In this document: one piece after another, positions 7,035-13,677 of the stretch
Position numbering within the stretch: position 1 is the stretch's first letter
How the letters are laid out: each line of letters starts with the position of its first letter
Source of the DNA: DTKY01 sp037440765
GTDB taxonomy: Bacteria; Acidobacteriota; Terriglobia; Bryobacterales; Bryobacteraceae
NCBI GenBank assembly: GCA_037440765.1
Contig: JBBITL010000069.1
Span: 1-23,448, forward strand
Direction of reading: 5' to 3'
DNA: 23,448 nt
Position numbers and translations under genes: made by a program
Notes under the pieces: model-generated
What the model saw: the letters and a program-made list of their open reading frames with translations, nothing else
Told to the model about the DNA's origin: nothing
Database searches by the model: none

Positions 7035-7838
7035 ATGTTACGTGTAGCGCTGGCGGCTCTGATGCCGGCGCCGCAGCCCCGCGCGCCAGTGGCCCGGACG
7101 CAAGCGCGAAACATAAACAACGGCTTCGGAGTGCAGATCAGCATCTCCGGTTAGCGTCCCTTGCAGAACGGCTTATTTCTGGACGGAGTGAGCCTTGTCT
7201 CGTACAACTGGTCGACGCCGGGGAGCATCAACGGGGTCAACCTCGGAGTGGACGCCATTGAGGAATTCAGCGTGCAGACCTCCACCCCGGGGGCGCAATA
7301 CGGACGCTTTGCCGGGGGAGTGGTAAACGCCGCGACCCGCAGCGGAATGAATCAGCATCACGGCAGCCTGTTCTGCTTCCACCGCAACGACAACCTCGAT
7401 GCGCGCGACTTTTTCGATGGCGCCCGCAAGCCGGAGTTCCGCCGGCGCCAGCACGGAGGATCGCTGGAGGGCCGGCGGCGCGGGACCGGGCGTTCTTCTT
7501 CGCCAGCTTCGAGGGGCTGCGCGAAGCCCGAGGCAACACCTGCCCGGCCGCAGCCGGGGTTTCTGGGAAACCTGGGCCGGAACACCATACGCGGGCCGCT
7601 GCCGGCCGGCACCGACTTCTCGCTGGCCAGGCGGTTCGCGCTTCCGGCTCTCGGCCGCGACGGGGCGCTGGACCTGCGCCTGGAGTCCTTCACCCTGTTC
7701 AACCGGGCCAGCTTCGATCCGCCCAGCCCGGACCGGATGGAGATCTTCACGGCGGCCGCGCGCCGTGAAGACGCCGGCCGGATCACCAGCGCGGGCCACG
7801 CCCGCGAGATTCGGTTCGGCCTCAGGATTCAGTTCTGA
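7035..7838 (+). pseudogene. Decayed TonB-dependent receptor (Oar-like, Acidobacteria type)
   Basis: Fragments of a large outer-membrane receptor normally of about 1000 or more residues. The plug region is recognisable (NNGFGVQISISG, LFLDGVSLV, VDAIEEFSVQTST, YGRFAGGVVNAATRSG). The extreme C-terminus is also present (GFLGNLGRNTIRGP, LFNRASFDPPSP, AREIRFGLRIQF with final Phe). Three lesions are visible. (1) TAG at 7152-7154 interrupts the plug between SISG and RPLQNG; CAG (giving GQRP) would fit. (2) A missing base in the G run at 7469-7471 shifts the frame; FFFASFEGLREARGNT then reads on from 7472 in the frame that starts at 7472. (3) A junction near 7541-7556 jumps directly to the C-terminal strands, so several hundred codons of barrel are gone. 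The left limit is uncertain. The last 17 bp overlap the convergent mttB-like gene. Confidence 0.88.
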
Positions 7839-9291
7839 CGATGCCCGGCAGGGCGGGCATGCCGTGGCGGCGGGCTTCGCCTTCCATGAGGCGGGTCAGT
7901 TCGGCCTTGCGGTCGCCGGCCAGCCGCGAAGGCTGATAACGGCCGATAATCCGCTCCACCTCGCGCGCCGCCCGCTCCCGCAATGTCCGCTTGCCGTCCC
8001 TGGCCCAGCGGGCGCGCGTGGCGCGATCGATCACCGGACCGGGGAACAGTATCTCCTGGCGCAGGTAGCGGCGCGTGTGTTCTGAGATCAAGAGGTGCTT
8101 CTCGGCCAGCAGTTCCTGGAAGATGGGGAGCGCCGGAAAATCCTCGCGGGGCTGGATGCCAGCGATAAGGCGGTATGACATGGCGCAGATCTCGTCGTCC
8201 AGGACCAGTTTCTCCAGGCTCTGGCAGCTTTCAAAGTCGAGCATGCCGGGTCCGGAAATGCTGTTGATGCCCGACAGAGCCGCCAGCAGCGCGCCGGCGC
8301 CCGTTTCCAGGCCGGCCTGCGCGTCCAGCAACTTCGCGTCGCTCATGGCGATGTAGCCCTGCGTGGGGACGCCCAGGTACCTGCCTATTTCGCTGTTGGC
8401 GCAGTTGAGCATCATGGTCTCGACAGCGCCCATGGGAGTCGTCTCGTAGCGCACGTCGAACACCGCCGGCGAGCCGCCGTACAGGACCGGATGGCCGGCC
8501 CGCGTGAGCTGGCTGATCACGATCCCGCTCAGCGTTTCGGCCGTCTGCTGCACCAGGCTGCCCACCAGCGTGACGGGCGCGACGAAGCCTGACAGCGGCA
8601 TAGAGATGAACTCCACGGGGATCGACCAGCGCGCGCAGTCCACCAGGTTCTGGCTGGTCACGCCGCTCCACTTGATGGGCGCCGTGGGGCAGCAGGAGAA
8701 GATCGCCAGCGGCTTCGCCCGCAGTTCCTTCTCGTCTCCCCGCACCGCCAGTTGCAGGTCCTTCATGACGCCGAAGCCCTCGATGGTGAAGGCGCCGGTG
8801 ACAACCGGCTTCTCTCCGTACAGCAGGCTCAGGTACAGGCGGTAGCTGTCGGAGATCTGCTCGTGAACGTCGGCCGGTATGAAGGCTGTGCTCTGGCTGG
8901 CGAGGCGCTGGAGGCCGCTTACGAGCTTCACGTAGCGTATGTAGTCGGCCGTGTCCGGACGGCGCATTTCCCCCGTGCCGCTGTCCAGGATGTTGATGGC
9001 CGCCGAGCCGGGCGTGAAGTAGACGTTGTCACCGGCGAAGTCATGGGTCTGGTCGCCGAGCACGTCGAACAGCTTGAAGGAGGATGGCACGGTTGCCAGG
9101 GCCTTGTCGATCAGGCCGCCGCCGATCCGGGCTATCCGCTTGCCCCGATCCACCTCCGCGCCGTGGTCGGCAAGGAGACCGAGGACACCCTCGTTGTGGA
9201 TCTCCACGCCGAGCTTCGAGAGAATATCCCGGGCTTCGGAGAGGATCTTTTCGATTAGCTCGGTTTTCAGCAGTCTAAAAGTAGGTCTCAT
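7822..9291 (-). CDS. MttB-family (trimethylamine/betaine) methyltransferase, non-pyrrolysine type
   Basis: A 489-residue cytoplasmic protein of the MttB family (COG5598). Recognisable segments include GVEIHNEGVLGLLADHGAEVD near the N-terminus, YFTPGSAAINILD, KPLAIFSCCPTAPIKW, MPLSGFVAPVTLVGSLVQQTAE, LYGGSPAVFDVRY, the SDAKLLDAQAGLETG stretch and GINSISGPGMLDF. Family members move a methyl group from a quaternary or tertiary amine to a corrinoid protein. Archaeal MttB contains pyrrolysine from an amber codon. This gene has no in-frame TAG, so it belongs with the non-pyrrolysine homologues such as the glycine-betaine enzyme MtgB. No corrinoid protein or methylcobalamin:THF methyltransferase gene is in the window. 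It lies 45 nt downstream of the toxin gene on the same strand. Substrate is unknown. Confidence 0.85.
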   Translation of the reverse strand: MRPTFRLLKTELIEKILSEARDILSKLGVEIHNEGVLGLLADHGAEVDRGKRIARIGGGLIDKALATVPSSFKLFDVLGDQTHDFAGDNVYFTPGSAAINILDSGTGEMRRPDTADYIRYVKLVSGLQRLASQSTAFIPADVHEQISDSYRLYLSLLYGEKPVVTGAFTIEGFGVMKDLQLAVRGDEKELRAKPLAIFSCCPTAPIKWSGVTSQNLVDCARWSIPVEFISMPLSGFVAPVTLVGSLVQQTAETLSGIVISQLTRAGHPVLYGGSPAVFDVRYETTPMGAVETMMLNCANSEIGRYLGVPTQGYIAMSDAKLLDAQAGLETGAGALLAALSGINSISGPGMLDFESCQSLEKLVLDDEICAMSYRLIAGIQPREDFPALPIFQELLAEKHLLISEHTRRYLRQEILFPGPVIDRATRARWARDGKRTLRERAAREVERIIGRYQPSRLAGDRKAELTRLMEGEARRHGMPALPGIVRTES

Positions 9292-9336
9292 GTCCGTTCC
9301 CGCATTTGCATCCCGGCGACCGGGATCCTGGTCCCT

Positions 9337-9597
9337 TCACTTTCGGTAGGCCTCGCGCCTGTAAGCGATTCTCACAACCATGACCGTGCGCGCCCGGTCC
9401 TCGATCGCGCACAAGACGCGATAGTCACCCTGGCGTAGCCTGTACTTTTCCTCGCCGGAGAGTTTCTCGCTTCCGGCCGGACGGGGATCGGCGGCCAGGC
9501 CGGAGATCCTCGCCACGATCCTCTTCCGGTAGCTCGCCGGGATCGCCTCGAGCTCCCTGGCCGCGGAGGACTTGATGAGAAGCCTATAGCAGGCCAC
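9337..9597 (-). CDS. RelE/ParE-family toxin
   Basis: An 86-residue protein typical in size and motif order of RelE-superfamily toxins: an N-terminal helix pair (SSAARELEAIPASYRKRIVARI), the KLSGEEKYRLRQGDYRVLCAI strand block and a C-terminal VVRIAYRREAYR. Family members usually cut mRNA at the ribosome, or in ParE cases inhibit gyrase; the basic and Tyr residues of the C-terminal strand fit the RelE branch. The start is GTG at 9597, overlapping the end of the antitoxin gene by 14 nt, which implies coupled translation. The pair reads leftwards toward the MttB-like gene. Not tested whether the toxin is active; no damage is visible. Confidence 0.85.
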   Translation of the reverse strand: MACYRLLIKSSAARELEAIPASYRKRIVARISGLAADPRPAGSEKLSGEEKYRLRQGDYRVLCAIEDRARTVMVVRIAYRREAYRK

Positions 9598-9814
9598 GCC
9601 GCTTCATGTCCTTCAGGACCTCCTCGAAAGACACGGCAGCCTCCTTGGCGCGCTCCTCGAAAACCGCCAGGTCGTCCGCGTCCTCGGCGAGCGTCCGCCG
9701 TACGGCGGCGTTGACCAGATCGGACAGGCTCCGATCCGTGTGGGCCGCCTTCACTCGCAGGGCCTTGTGCAGGCCCGGTTCGAAGTAGACAGTGGCGCGC
9801 TTGACGTCCGGCAT
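9584..9814 (-). CDS. Ribbon-helix-helix antitoxin paired with RelE-like toxin
   Basis: From ATG at 9814 the product has 76 residues. ATVYFEPGLHKALRVKAA followed by RSLSDLVNAAVRRTL is a ribbon-helix-helix DNA-binding fold. The acidic/helical tail (DLAVFEERAKEAAVSFEEVLKDMKRRGLL in two parts) is the likely toxin-binding region. ATGs at 9823 and 9826 are alternative starts; none has a good Shine-Dalgarno. The perfect 8-bp palindrome TAACGTTA at 9826-9833 lies just upstream of the chosen start and is a candidate autoregulatory operator. Antitoxin-first order with an overlapping toxin gene is the normal type II arrangement. It begins about 80 nt after the end of the secreted-protein gene on the same strand. 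Confidence 0.83.
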   Translation of the reverse strand: MPDVKRATVYFEPGLHKALRVKAAHTDRSLSDLVNAAVRRTLAEDADDLAVFEERAKEAAVSFEEVLKDMKRRGLL

Positions 9815-9895
9815 CGGTACCATCATAACGTTACAGCGTCGAGACGCCACGAGGGCCAACCGGTGCGGGACCTGAAGCCTGTGTCCAAGGAGCGA

Positions 9896-10921
9896 CTACC
9901 GGAGGGCTTTCACCATTTCGCTTTCGACCTGGCGGAAGCCGGCGGGAACCTGAAGCCTGGAGGGGTCCGCGGGCTTGGTCGAGAAGTTGGCCGTTTCGGT
10001 CGTCGTCTCCAGCAGCGACGCCGGGCCGCCGGCCGGCGCGCCGCTGGCGGCAGCCTGATCCTCTTTCTTGGGCTCCTCTTTCTTCCGCCGGCCGAGTCCG
10101 CCCAGCCCCAGCCCCTTCAGGGCGCCGCTGATCGAGGGAGCCTCGCGCGGCTCCTCCTGGGCCGGGGCCGCCTGGCCTGCGGGCTGACCCTGACCCACGC
10201 CGCCCATCGCCACCGTCGTAAGGACCGGGAAGCCCTCCAGTTTGGCTGACTCTTTCTGGAGGTCGCCGAACGCCTTGGCCATGTCGCCGCGGCCCTGCGC
10301 CAGCGCGTTGCTGCCCGGCATCCAGGCCAGCTTCTGGGACATGCGCCTGTTGAAGTCCTGGAGCTCTCCATAGCCGGGCACGTCCCTGGCGAGCCACATG
10401 TTCGAGGTCACCGTCATGGCGCCCTTTCCGCCACTCTCCTTGCCGGAGCCCTCCATGACGAGGGTCAGGACCACCTCGCGCGTGGCGAGCCCGGAAATCT
10501 GGCGGGTCTGCCCGGTCTCCTTCACGGAGGCCTTGAAGCTGACCTCGGCGCTGCCGCCGGTTTCCTTGGCCGTTTCCCGGGCCATCTGATCCAGCAATCT
10601 GGCCATCTGGGCGAAGGTAACTACCGAGTAAGTCTTCTGTTTGAAGTTGACTTCGGTGATTGTCTCGGCGGCCAGGTCGATGATGGTTGCGCTCTGGGGG
10701 TCAATGTGGGCCATGCGGTCGCCCTTCACCACGACCGACGTCCGGACGGGCTCGTTTGCGCCGCGGGAGAAGACCCCGGCGACTCTCATCACGGAGGTCA
10801 TCATGCCGCCGGTGATCCTGGTGGTTTGATCGTAGCTGAAGTCGGCGCGCAGCCCGATGGCGGCAAGACATGCCAACGCGGCCAGCAGGCCGGCTCTCTT
10901 GAACAGTCCGGTTAGCTTCAT
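9896..10921 (-). CDS. Secreted protein of unknown function (DUF4412-like features)
   Basis: A 341-residue exported protein. Residues 1-26 form a signal peptide (MKLTGLFKRAG, a hydrophobic core, then LRA) and the mature part starts near DFSYDQTTRITGG. The N-terminal half alternates short strands (VVVKGDRMAHID, IIDLAAETITEVNFKQKTYSVVTF) resembling the LolA/DUF4412 pattern of periplasmic proteins that record a variable and its units. The middle holds LATREVVLTLVMEGSG and VTSNMWLARDVPGYGEL. A low-complexity charged linker (RRKKEEPKKEDQ plus Ala/Gly runs) precedes a C-terminal segment VPAGFRQVESEM. I recognise no catalytic motif. It is divergent from xseB with only 42 bp between the starts. The family assignment is tentative. 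Confidence 0.7.
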   Translation of the reverse strand: MKLTGLFKRAGLLAALACLAAIGLRADFSYDQTTRITGGMMTSVMRVAGVFSRGANEPVRTSVVVKGDRMAHIDPQSATIIDLAAETITEVNFKQKTYSVVTFAQMARLLDQMARETAKETGGSAEVSFKASVKETGQTRQISGLATREVVLTLVMEGSGKESGGKGAMTVTSNMWLARDVPGYGELQDFNRRMSQKLAWMPGSNALAQGRGDMAKAFGDLQKESAKLEGFPVLTTVAMGGVGQGQPAGQAAPAQEEPREAPSISGALKGLGLGGLGRRKKEEPKKEDQAAASGAPAGGPASLLETTTETANFSTKPADPSRLQVPAGFRQVESEMVKALR

Positions 10922-10951
10922 TCCCTAATCATAAGTGATCCCCACACGGGG

Positions 10952-10957
10952 TAGAAT
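10952..10957 (+). promoter_or_regulatory. -10-like TAGAAT just before xseB
   Basis: TAGAAT matches TATAAT in 5 of 6 positions and ends 6 nt before the ATG at 10964. Transcription would then start at or next to the start codon, giving a leaderless or nearly leaderless mRNA. No good -35 is seen 17 bp upstream. The spacer to the divergent gene is only 42 bp. Confidence 0.4.
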
Positions 10958-10963
10958 GGGGCG

Positions 10964-11215
10964 ATGTCCGCCCCGCCGAACGAAGAGCGACCGATGGCGA
11001 GTATCGAGAGCGCGCTGGACGAACTCGAAAAAGTCGTCAAGGAACTGGAGACCGGCGATCTGCCCCTGGAGCGCGCCCTGGAGCTTTTCGAAAAGGGGGT
11101 GGCGCTCGGTCAGGCCTGCCGCATCCAGTTGCAGGAAGCGGAGACCCGCGTCGAAATGCTGCTCAAGAGGAACGGCAAGATCCAGCCCGAGCCTCTCTGC
11201 CCCGATAAGGAATGA
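10964..11215 (+). CDS. xseB: Exodeoxyribonuclease VII small subunit
   Basis: An 83-residue protein with the XseB core: SIESALDELEKVVKELETGDLPLERALELFEKGV, then a helix of QACRIQLQEAETRVEML. It assembles in several copies with the XseA large subunit to degrade single-stranded DNA. The start could be ATG at 10964 or at 10994 (MASIES); family length (about 75-85) allows both. xseA is not in the window, although it is often adjacent. It is the first gene of a housekeeping run in which every junction overlaps; its stop overlaps the ispA ATG by 4 nt. Confidence 0.9.
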   Translation: MSAPPNEERPMASIESALDELEKVVKELETGDLPLERALELFEKGVALGQACRIQLQEAETRVEMLLKRNGKIQPEPLCPDKE

Positions 11216-12096
11216 CCTTCAGCGAGTACCTGGCCGGACAGGTCAGACTGGTGGACGCCGAACTGGCGCGGCAGACTCCGGGCGAGGACACCCCGCCCCA
11301 GACGCTGCACCGCGCCATGCGCTACAGCCTGCTTGCCGGCGGCAAGCGCCTGCGGCCGGTCCTCTGCATGGAAGCTGCCCGCGCCGTTTCAGGCCAGGCC
11401 GGGGGCGTGGAGCGGGCGGCGTGCGCGCTGGAGATGGTTCACGCGTACTCGCTGATCCACGACGACCTGCCGGCGCTGGACAACGACGACTTGCGGCGCG
11501 GCCGGCCCACCTGCCACAAGGTGTTCGGCGAGGCCATGGCAATTCTGGCCGGTGACGCGCTCCTCACATTGGCCTTCCAGGTGTTGGGCTCGCTGGAGAC
11601 GGTCGACGACAGGCGCAGGGCCGGCATGATGCTCGAACTGGCTGCCGCGGCCGGCACGCCCTCCGGCATGGTGGCCGGGCAGGTGCGCGACCTGGAGGGG
11701 GAAGGGAAGGCTCCCGACCCTGTTTTGCTGGAGGCCATCCACCGCGCCAAGACCGGGGCGCTGCTGCGGGCCAGCGTGCGCCTCGGAGCCATTTACGCCG
11801 GCGCCGCCGAAGGCGAACTGGAAGCGCTGTCGCGCTTCGGCGAGCATATCGGCCTGGCCTTCCAGATCGTGGACGACCTGCTCGACGTGGAGGAGACCTC
11901 CGAGGCGCTGGGCAAGACGGCGGGCAAGGACGCGGCGCAGCGGAAGATCACATTTCCGGCCGTCTACGGGGTGGAGGAATCGCGCCGCATGGCCGGGCGG
12001 GAGAAGCGCAGCGCGCAGCAGGCTCTGGCCATATTCGGCGAACGTGCCGCCCGGCTCAAGGAACTGGCCGAATTCGCCGTCCTCCGCCGCGCATGA
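11212..12096 (+). CDS. ispA: Short-chain polyprenyl (farnesyl/geranylgeranyl) diphosphate synthase
   Basis: A 294-residue trans-prenyltransferase that condenses dimethylallyl and isopentenyl diphosphates, giving the precursor for quinone tails and undecaprenyl carrier. LAGGKRLRP lies at 42-50. The first Asp-rich motif DDLPALDNDD spans 84-93 and the second, DDLLD, 221-225. KTGALLRASVRLG and KTAGKDAAQRKITFP are also conserved. Length is normal for IspA (about 295-300). A 4-nt overlap couples it to xseB before and tlyA after. In the well-known xseB-ispA-dxs-tlyA order the next gene would be dxs, which is absent here. Chain length (C15 or C20) cannot be fixed with confidence. Confidence 0.93.
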   Translation: MTFSEYLAGQVRLVDAELARQTPGEDTPPQTLHRAMRYSLLAGGKRLRPVLCMEAARAVSGQAGGVERAACALEMVHAYSLIHDDLPALDNDDLRRGRPTCHKVFGEAMAILAGDALLTLAFQVLGSLETVDDRRRAGMMLELAAAAGTPSGMVAGQVRDLEGEGKAPDPVLLEAIHRAKTGALLRASVRLGAIYAGAAEGELEALSRFGEHIGLAFQIVDDLLDVEETSEALGKTAGKDAAQRKITFPAVYGVEESRRMAGREKRSAQQALAIFGERAARLKELAEFAVLRRA

Positions 12097-12827
12097 AGTC
12101 CTCCGGCAAACAGCGTCTGGACCTGTTGCTGGTGGAGCGCGGGCTGGCCGGATCCCGCGAGAAGGCCGGGGCGCTGGTGCTGGCCGGGCAGGTCCTGGTT
12201 GACGGCCAGAGGGCCGGGAAGGCCGGCCGCGCAATCCCGCGCGAGAGCCGGATCGAGGTGCTCGGCGGGCCCGCCTACGTGAGCCGCGCGGGGAGGAAGC
12301 TGGAGGCGGCGCTGGACCGCTTCTCGATCGCCATCGCGGGAAAGACCTGCCTGGACGTGGGCGCCTCCACCGGAGGTTTCACCGACTGTCTGTTGCAGCG
12401 CGGGGCGCGCCGCGTCTTCGCCGTGGACGTGGGCCAGGGGCAGTTGGACTGGCGCCTGCGGAACGACCCGCGCGTGGTGGTGCGCGAACGGATCAATGCG
12501 CGCTATCTGAAGATCGGGGACCTCGGCGAGCCAGTGGATATGGCGGCTTGCGATGTCAGCTTCATTTCGGTAACGTTAATCCTGCCCCCGGTTTCGGCCG
12601 TGCTGCGGGAGCAGGGCGAGATGGTTGTCCTGGTGAAGCCCCAGTTCGAGGTCGGCCGGCGACAGGTGGGCAGGGGCGGAATCGTGCGCGATCCGGAGCT
12701 GCACGAGGCGGCCTGCGCGCGAGTGGAGGAGGCAGTGCGGCGGCTGGGGTTCCGTTGGGATCGGATGGAGAGCCCTGTGGCCGGCGCTGAAGGAAACCGT
12801 GAGTTCCTGCTCTATGCCCGTCGTTGA
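12093..12827 (+). CDS. tlyA: TlyA-family rRNA 2'-O-methyltransferase
   Basis: A 244-residue protein with an N-terminal S4 RNA-binding domain (about 6-66: RLDLLLVERGLAGSREKA, VLVDGQ) and an FtsJ/RrmJ-like methyltransferase domain. The SAM-binding motif is CLDVGASTGGFTDCLLQ (86-102). VDVGQGQLDW follows. CDVSFISV contains a likely catalytic Asp154. VKPQFEVGR contains Lys182. Lys69 in SRAGRKL fits the K-D-K-E set of the family. TlyA methylates cytidines in 16S and/or 23S rRNA and its action sets capreomycin sensitivity in mycobacteria. Its ATG overlaps the ispA stop by 4 nt. Confidence 0.92.
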   Translation: MKSSGKQRLDLLLVERGLAGSREKAGALVLAGQVLVDGQRAGKAGRAIPRESRIEVLGGPAYVSRAGRKLEAALDRFSIAIAGKTCLDVGASTGGFTDCLLQRGARRVFAVDVGQGQLDWRLRNDPRVVVRERINARYLKIGDLGEPVDMAACDVSFISVTLILPPVSAVLREQGEMVVLVKPQFEVGRRQVGRGGIVRDPELHEAACARVEEAVRRLGFRWDRMESPVAGAEGNREFLLYARR

Positions 12828-13677
12828 CACGGTCGGACTGATCTCGAAAGCGAACGCGCCGAAGGCCGCCGAGCTGGCTTCCGCGCTGGCGGGCTGGCTG
12901 GCCGCCCGCGGCATCCGCGTTCGCATGGACAAGGCCAGCGCCGCCTACGCCGGCCGGAGCCAGTGGCTGGACCGCGGCGAGGTTCCGGAGGGCTGCCAAC
13001 TGGTGGTTGTGCTGGGCGGGGACGGCACGCTGCTGGCGGCGGCCCGCGCGGTGGGAGACCGCCAGGTGCCGGTGCTGGGCGTCAACCTCGGGGGGCTGGG
13101 GTTTCTGTCCGCCGTGAAGGTGGAGGAGATCTACCCGGTCATGGAGGCAGCCCTGCGAGGGGAACTGCGCATGAGCCTGCGGCGCATGCTGCGCTGCGAT
13201 CTGGTGAGAGACGGGCACAAGGTGGCGACCTACGAGGCGCTCAACGACGCGGTCGTCACCAAGGCCTCCATAGCGCGCATAATCGACCTGGAAACCAGCG
13301 TGGACGAGCAACCGGTGTGCGTATACAAGGCCGACGGGCTGGTCGTCTCTACTCCGACCGGATCGACGGCTTACTCCCTGTCGGCGGGCGGGCCCATCGT
13401 CTTCCCGTCGGTCGACTGCCTGGTCCTGACTCCCATCTGCCCGCACACGCTGACCAACCGCCCGGTGATCGTCCCGGCCGGCAGCGTGATCCGCATCCGC
13501 AACCACGCGGCGGACAACGAGGCCTACCTGACCATAGACGGCCAGGTCGGCGAGCCCCTGCTGCGCGACGACGTGGTCGTGTGCAGGAGCAGCGAGTTTT
13601 CAGCCAGCCTGGTGCGGCCTTCCGCACTTCGTTTCTTCGACGTCCTGCGCGAGAAGCTCAAGTGGGGCGAGCGGTGA
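12799..13677 (+). CDS. nadK: NAD kinase
   Basis: ATP-dependent (or polyphosphate-dependent) phosphorylation of NAD to NADP in the cytoplasm. GGDGT, the phosphate-donor loop, lies at 73-77 in VVVLGGDGTLLAAAR. VLGVNLGGLGFLS follows at 92-104. The NAD-binding block YEALNDAVV (145-153) and TPTGSTAYSLSAGGPI (185-200) are intact. It has 292 residues from GTG at 12799, which has AAGGA a few bases upstream; ATG at 12814 is the alternative and would give 287. Both lie within tlyA, overlapping by 29 or 14 nt. The stop overlaps the symporter start by 4 nt (GTGA). Confidence 0.93.
   Translation: MSSCSMPVVDTVGLISKANAPKAAELASALAGWLAARGIRVRMDKASAAYAGRSQWLDRGEVPEGCQLVVVLGGDGTLLAAARAVGDRQVPVLGVNLGGLGFLSAVKVEEIYPVMEAALRGELRMSLRRMLRCDLVRDGHKVATYEALNDAVVTKASIARIIDLETSVDEQPVCVYKADGLVVSTPTGSTAYSLSAGGPIVFPSVDCLVLTPICPHTLTNRPVIVPAGSVIRIRNHAADNEAYLTIDGQVGEPLLRDDVVVCRSSEFSASLVRPSALRFFDVLREKLKWGER

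Noticed and set aside
7152..7154. TAG in the receptor remnant as a recoded (pyrrolysine) codon next to an MttB-family gene
   Set aside because: The same remnant also has a frameshift and a large deletion. A CAG to TAG change in a dead gene explains the stop more simply.
7822..9291. Pyrrolysine-containing MttB
   Set aside because: The frame runs 489 codons with no internal TAG, and no pyl genes are in the window, so this is a non-pyrrolysine homologue.
12963..13673. 237-residue extension of the symporter
   Set aside because: This part is nadK read in another frame; GTG 13674 gives the normal family N-terminus.
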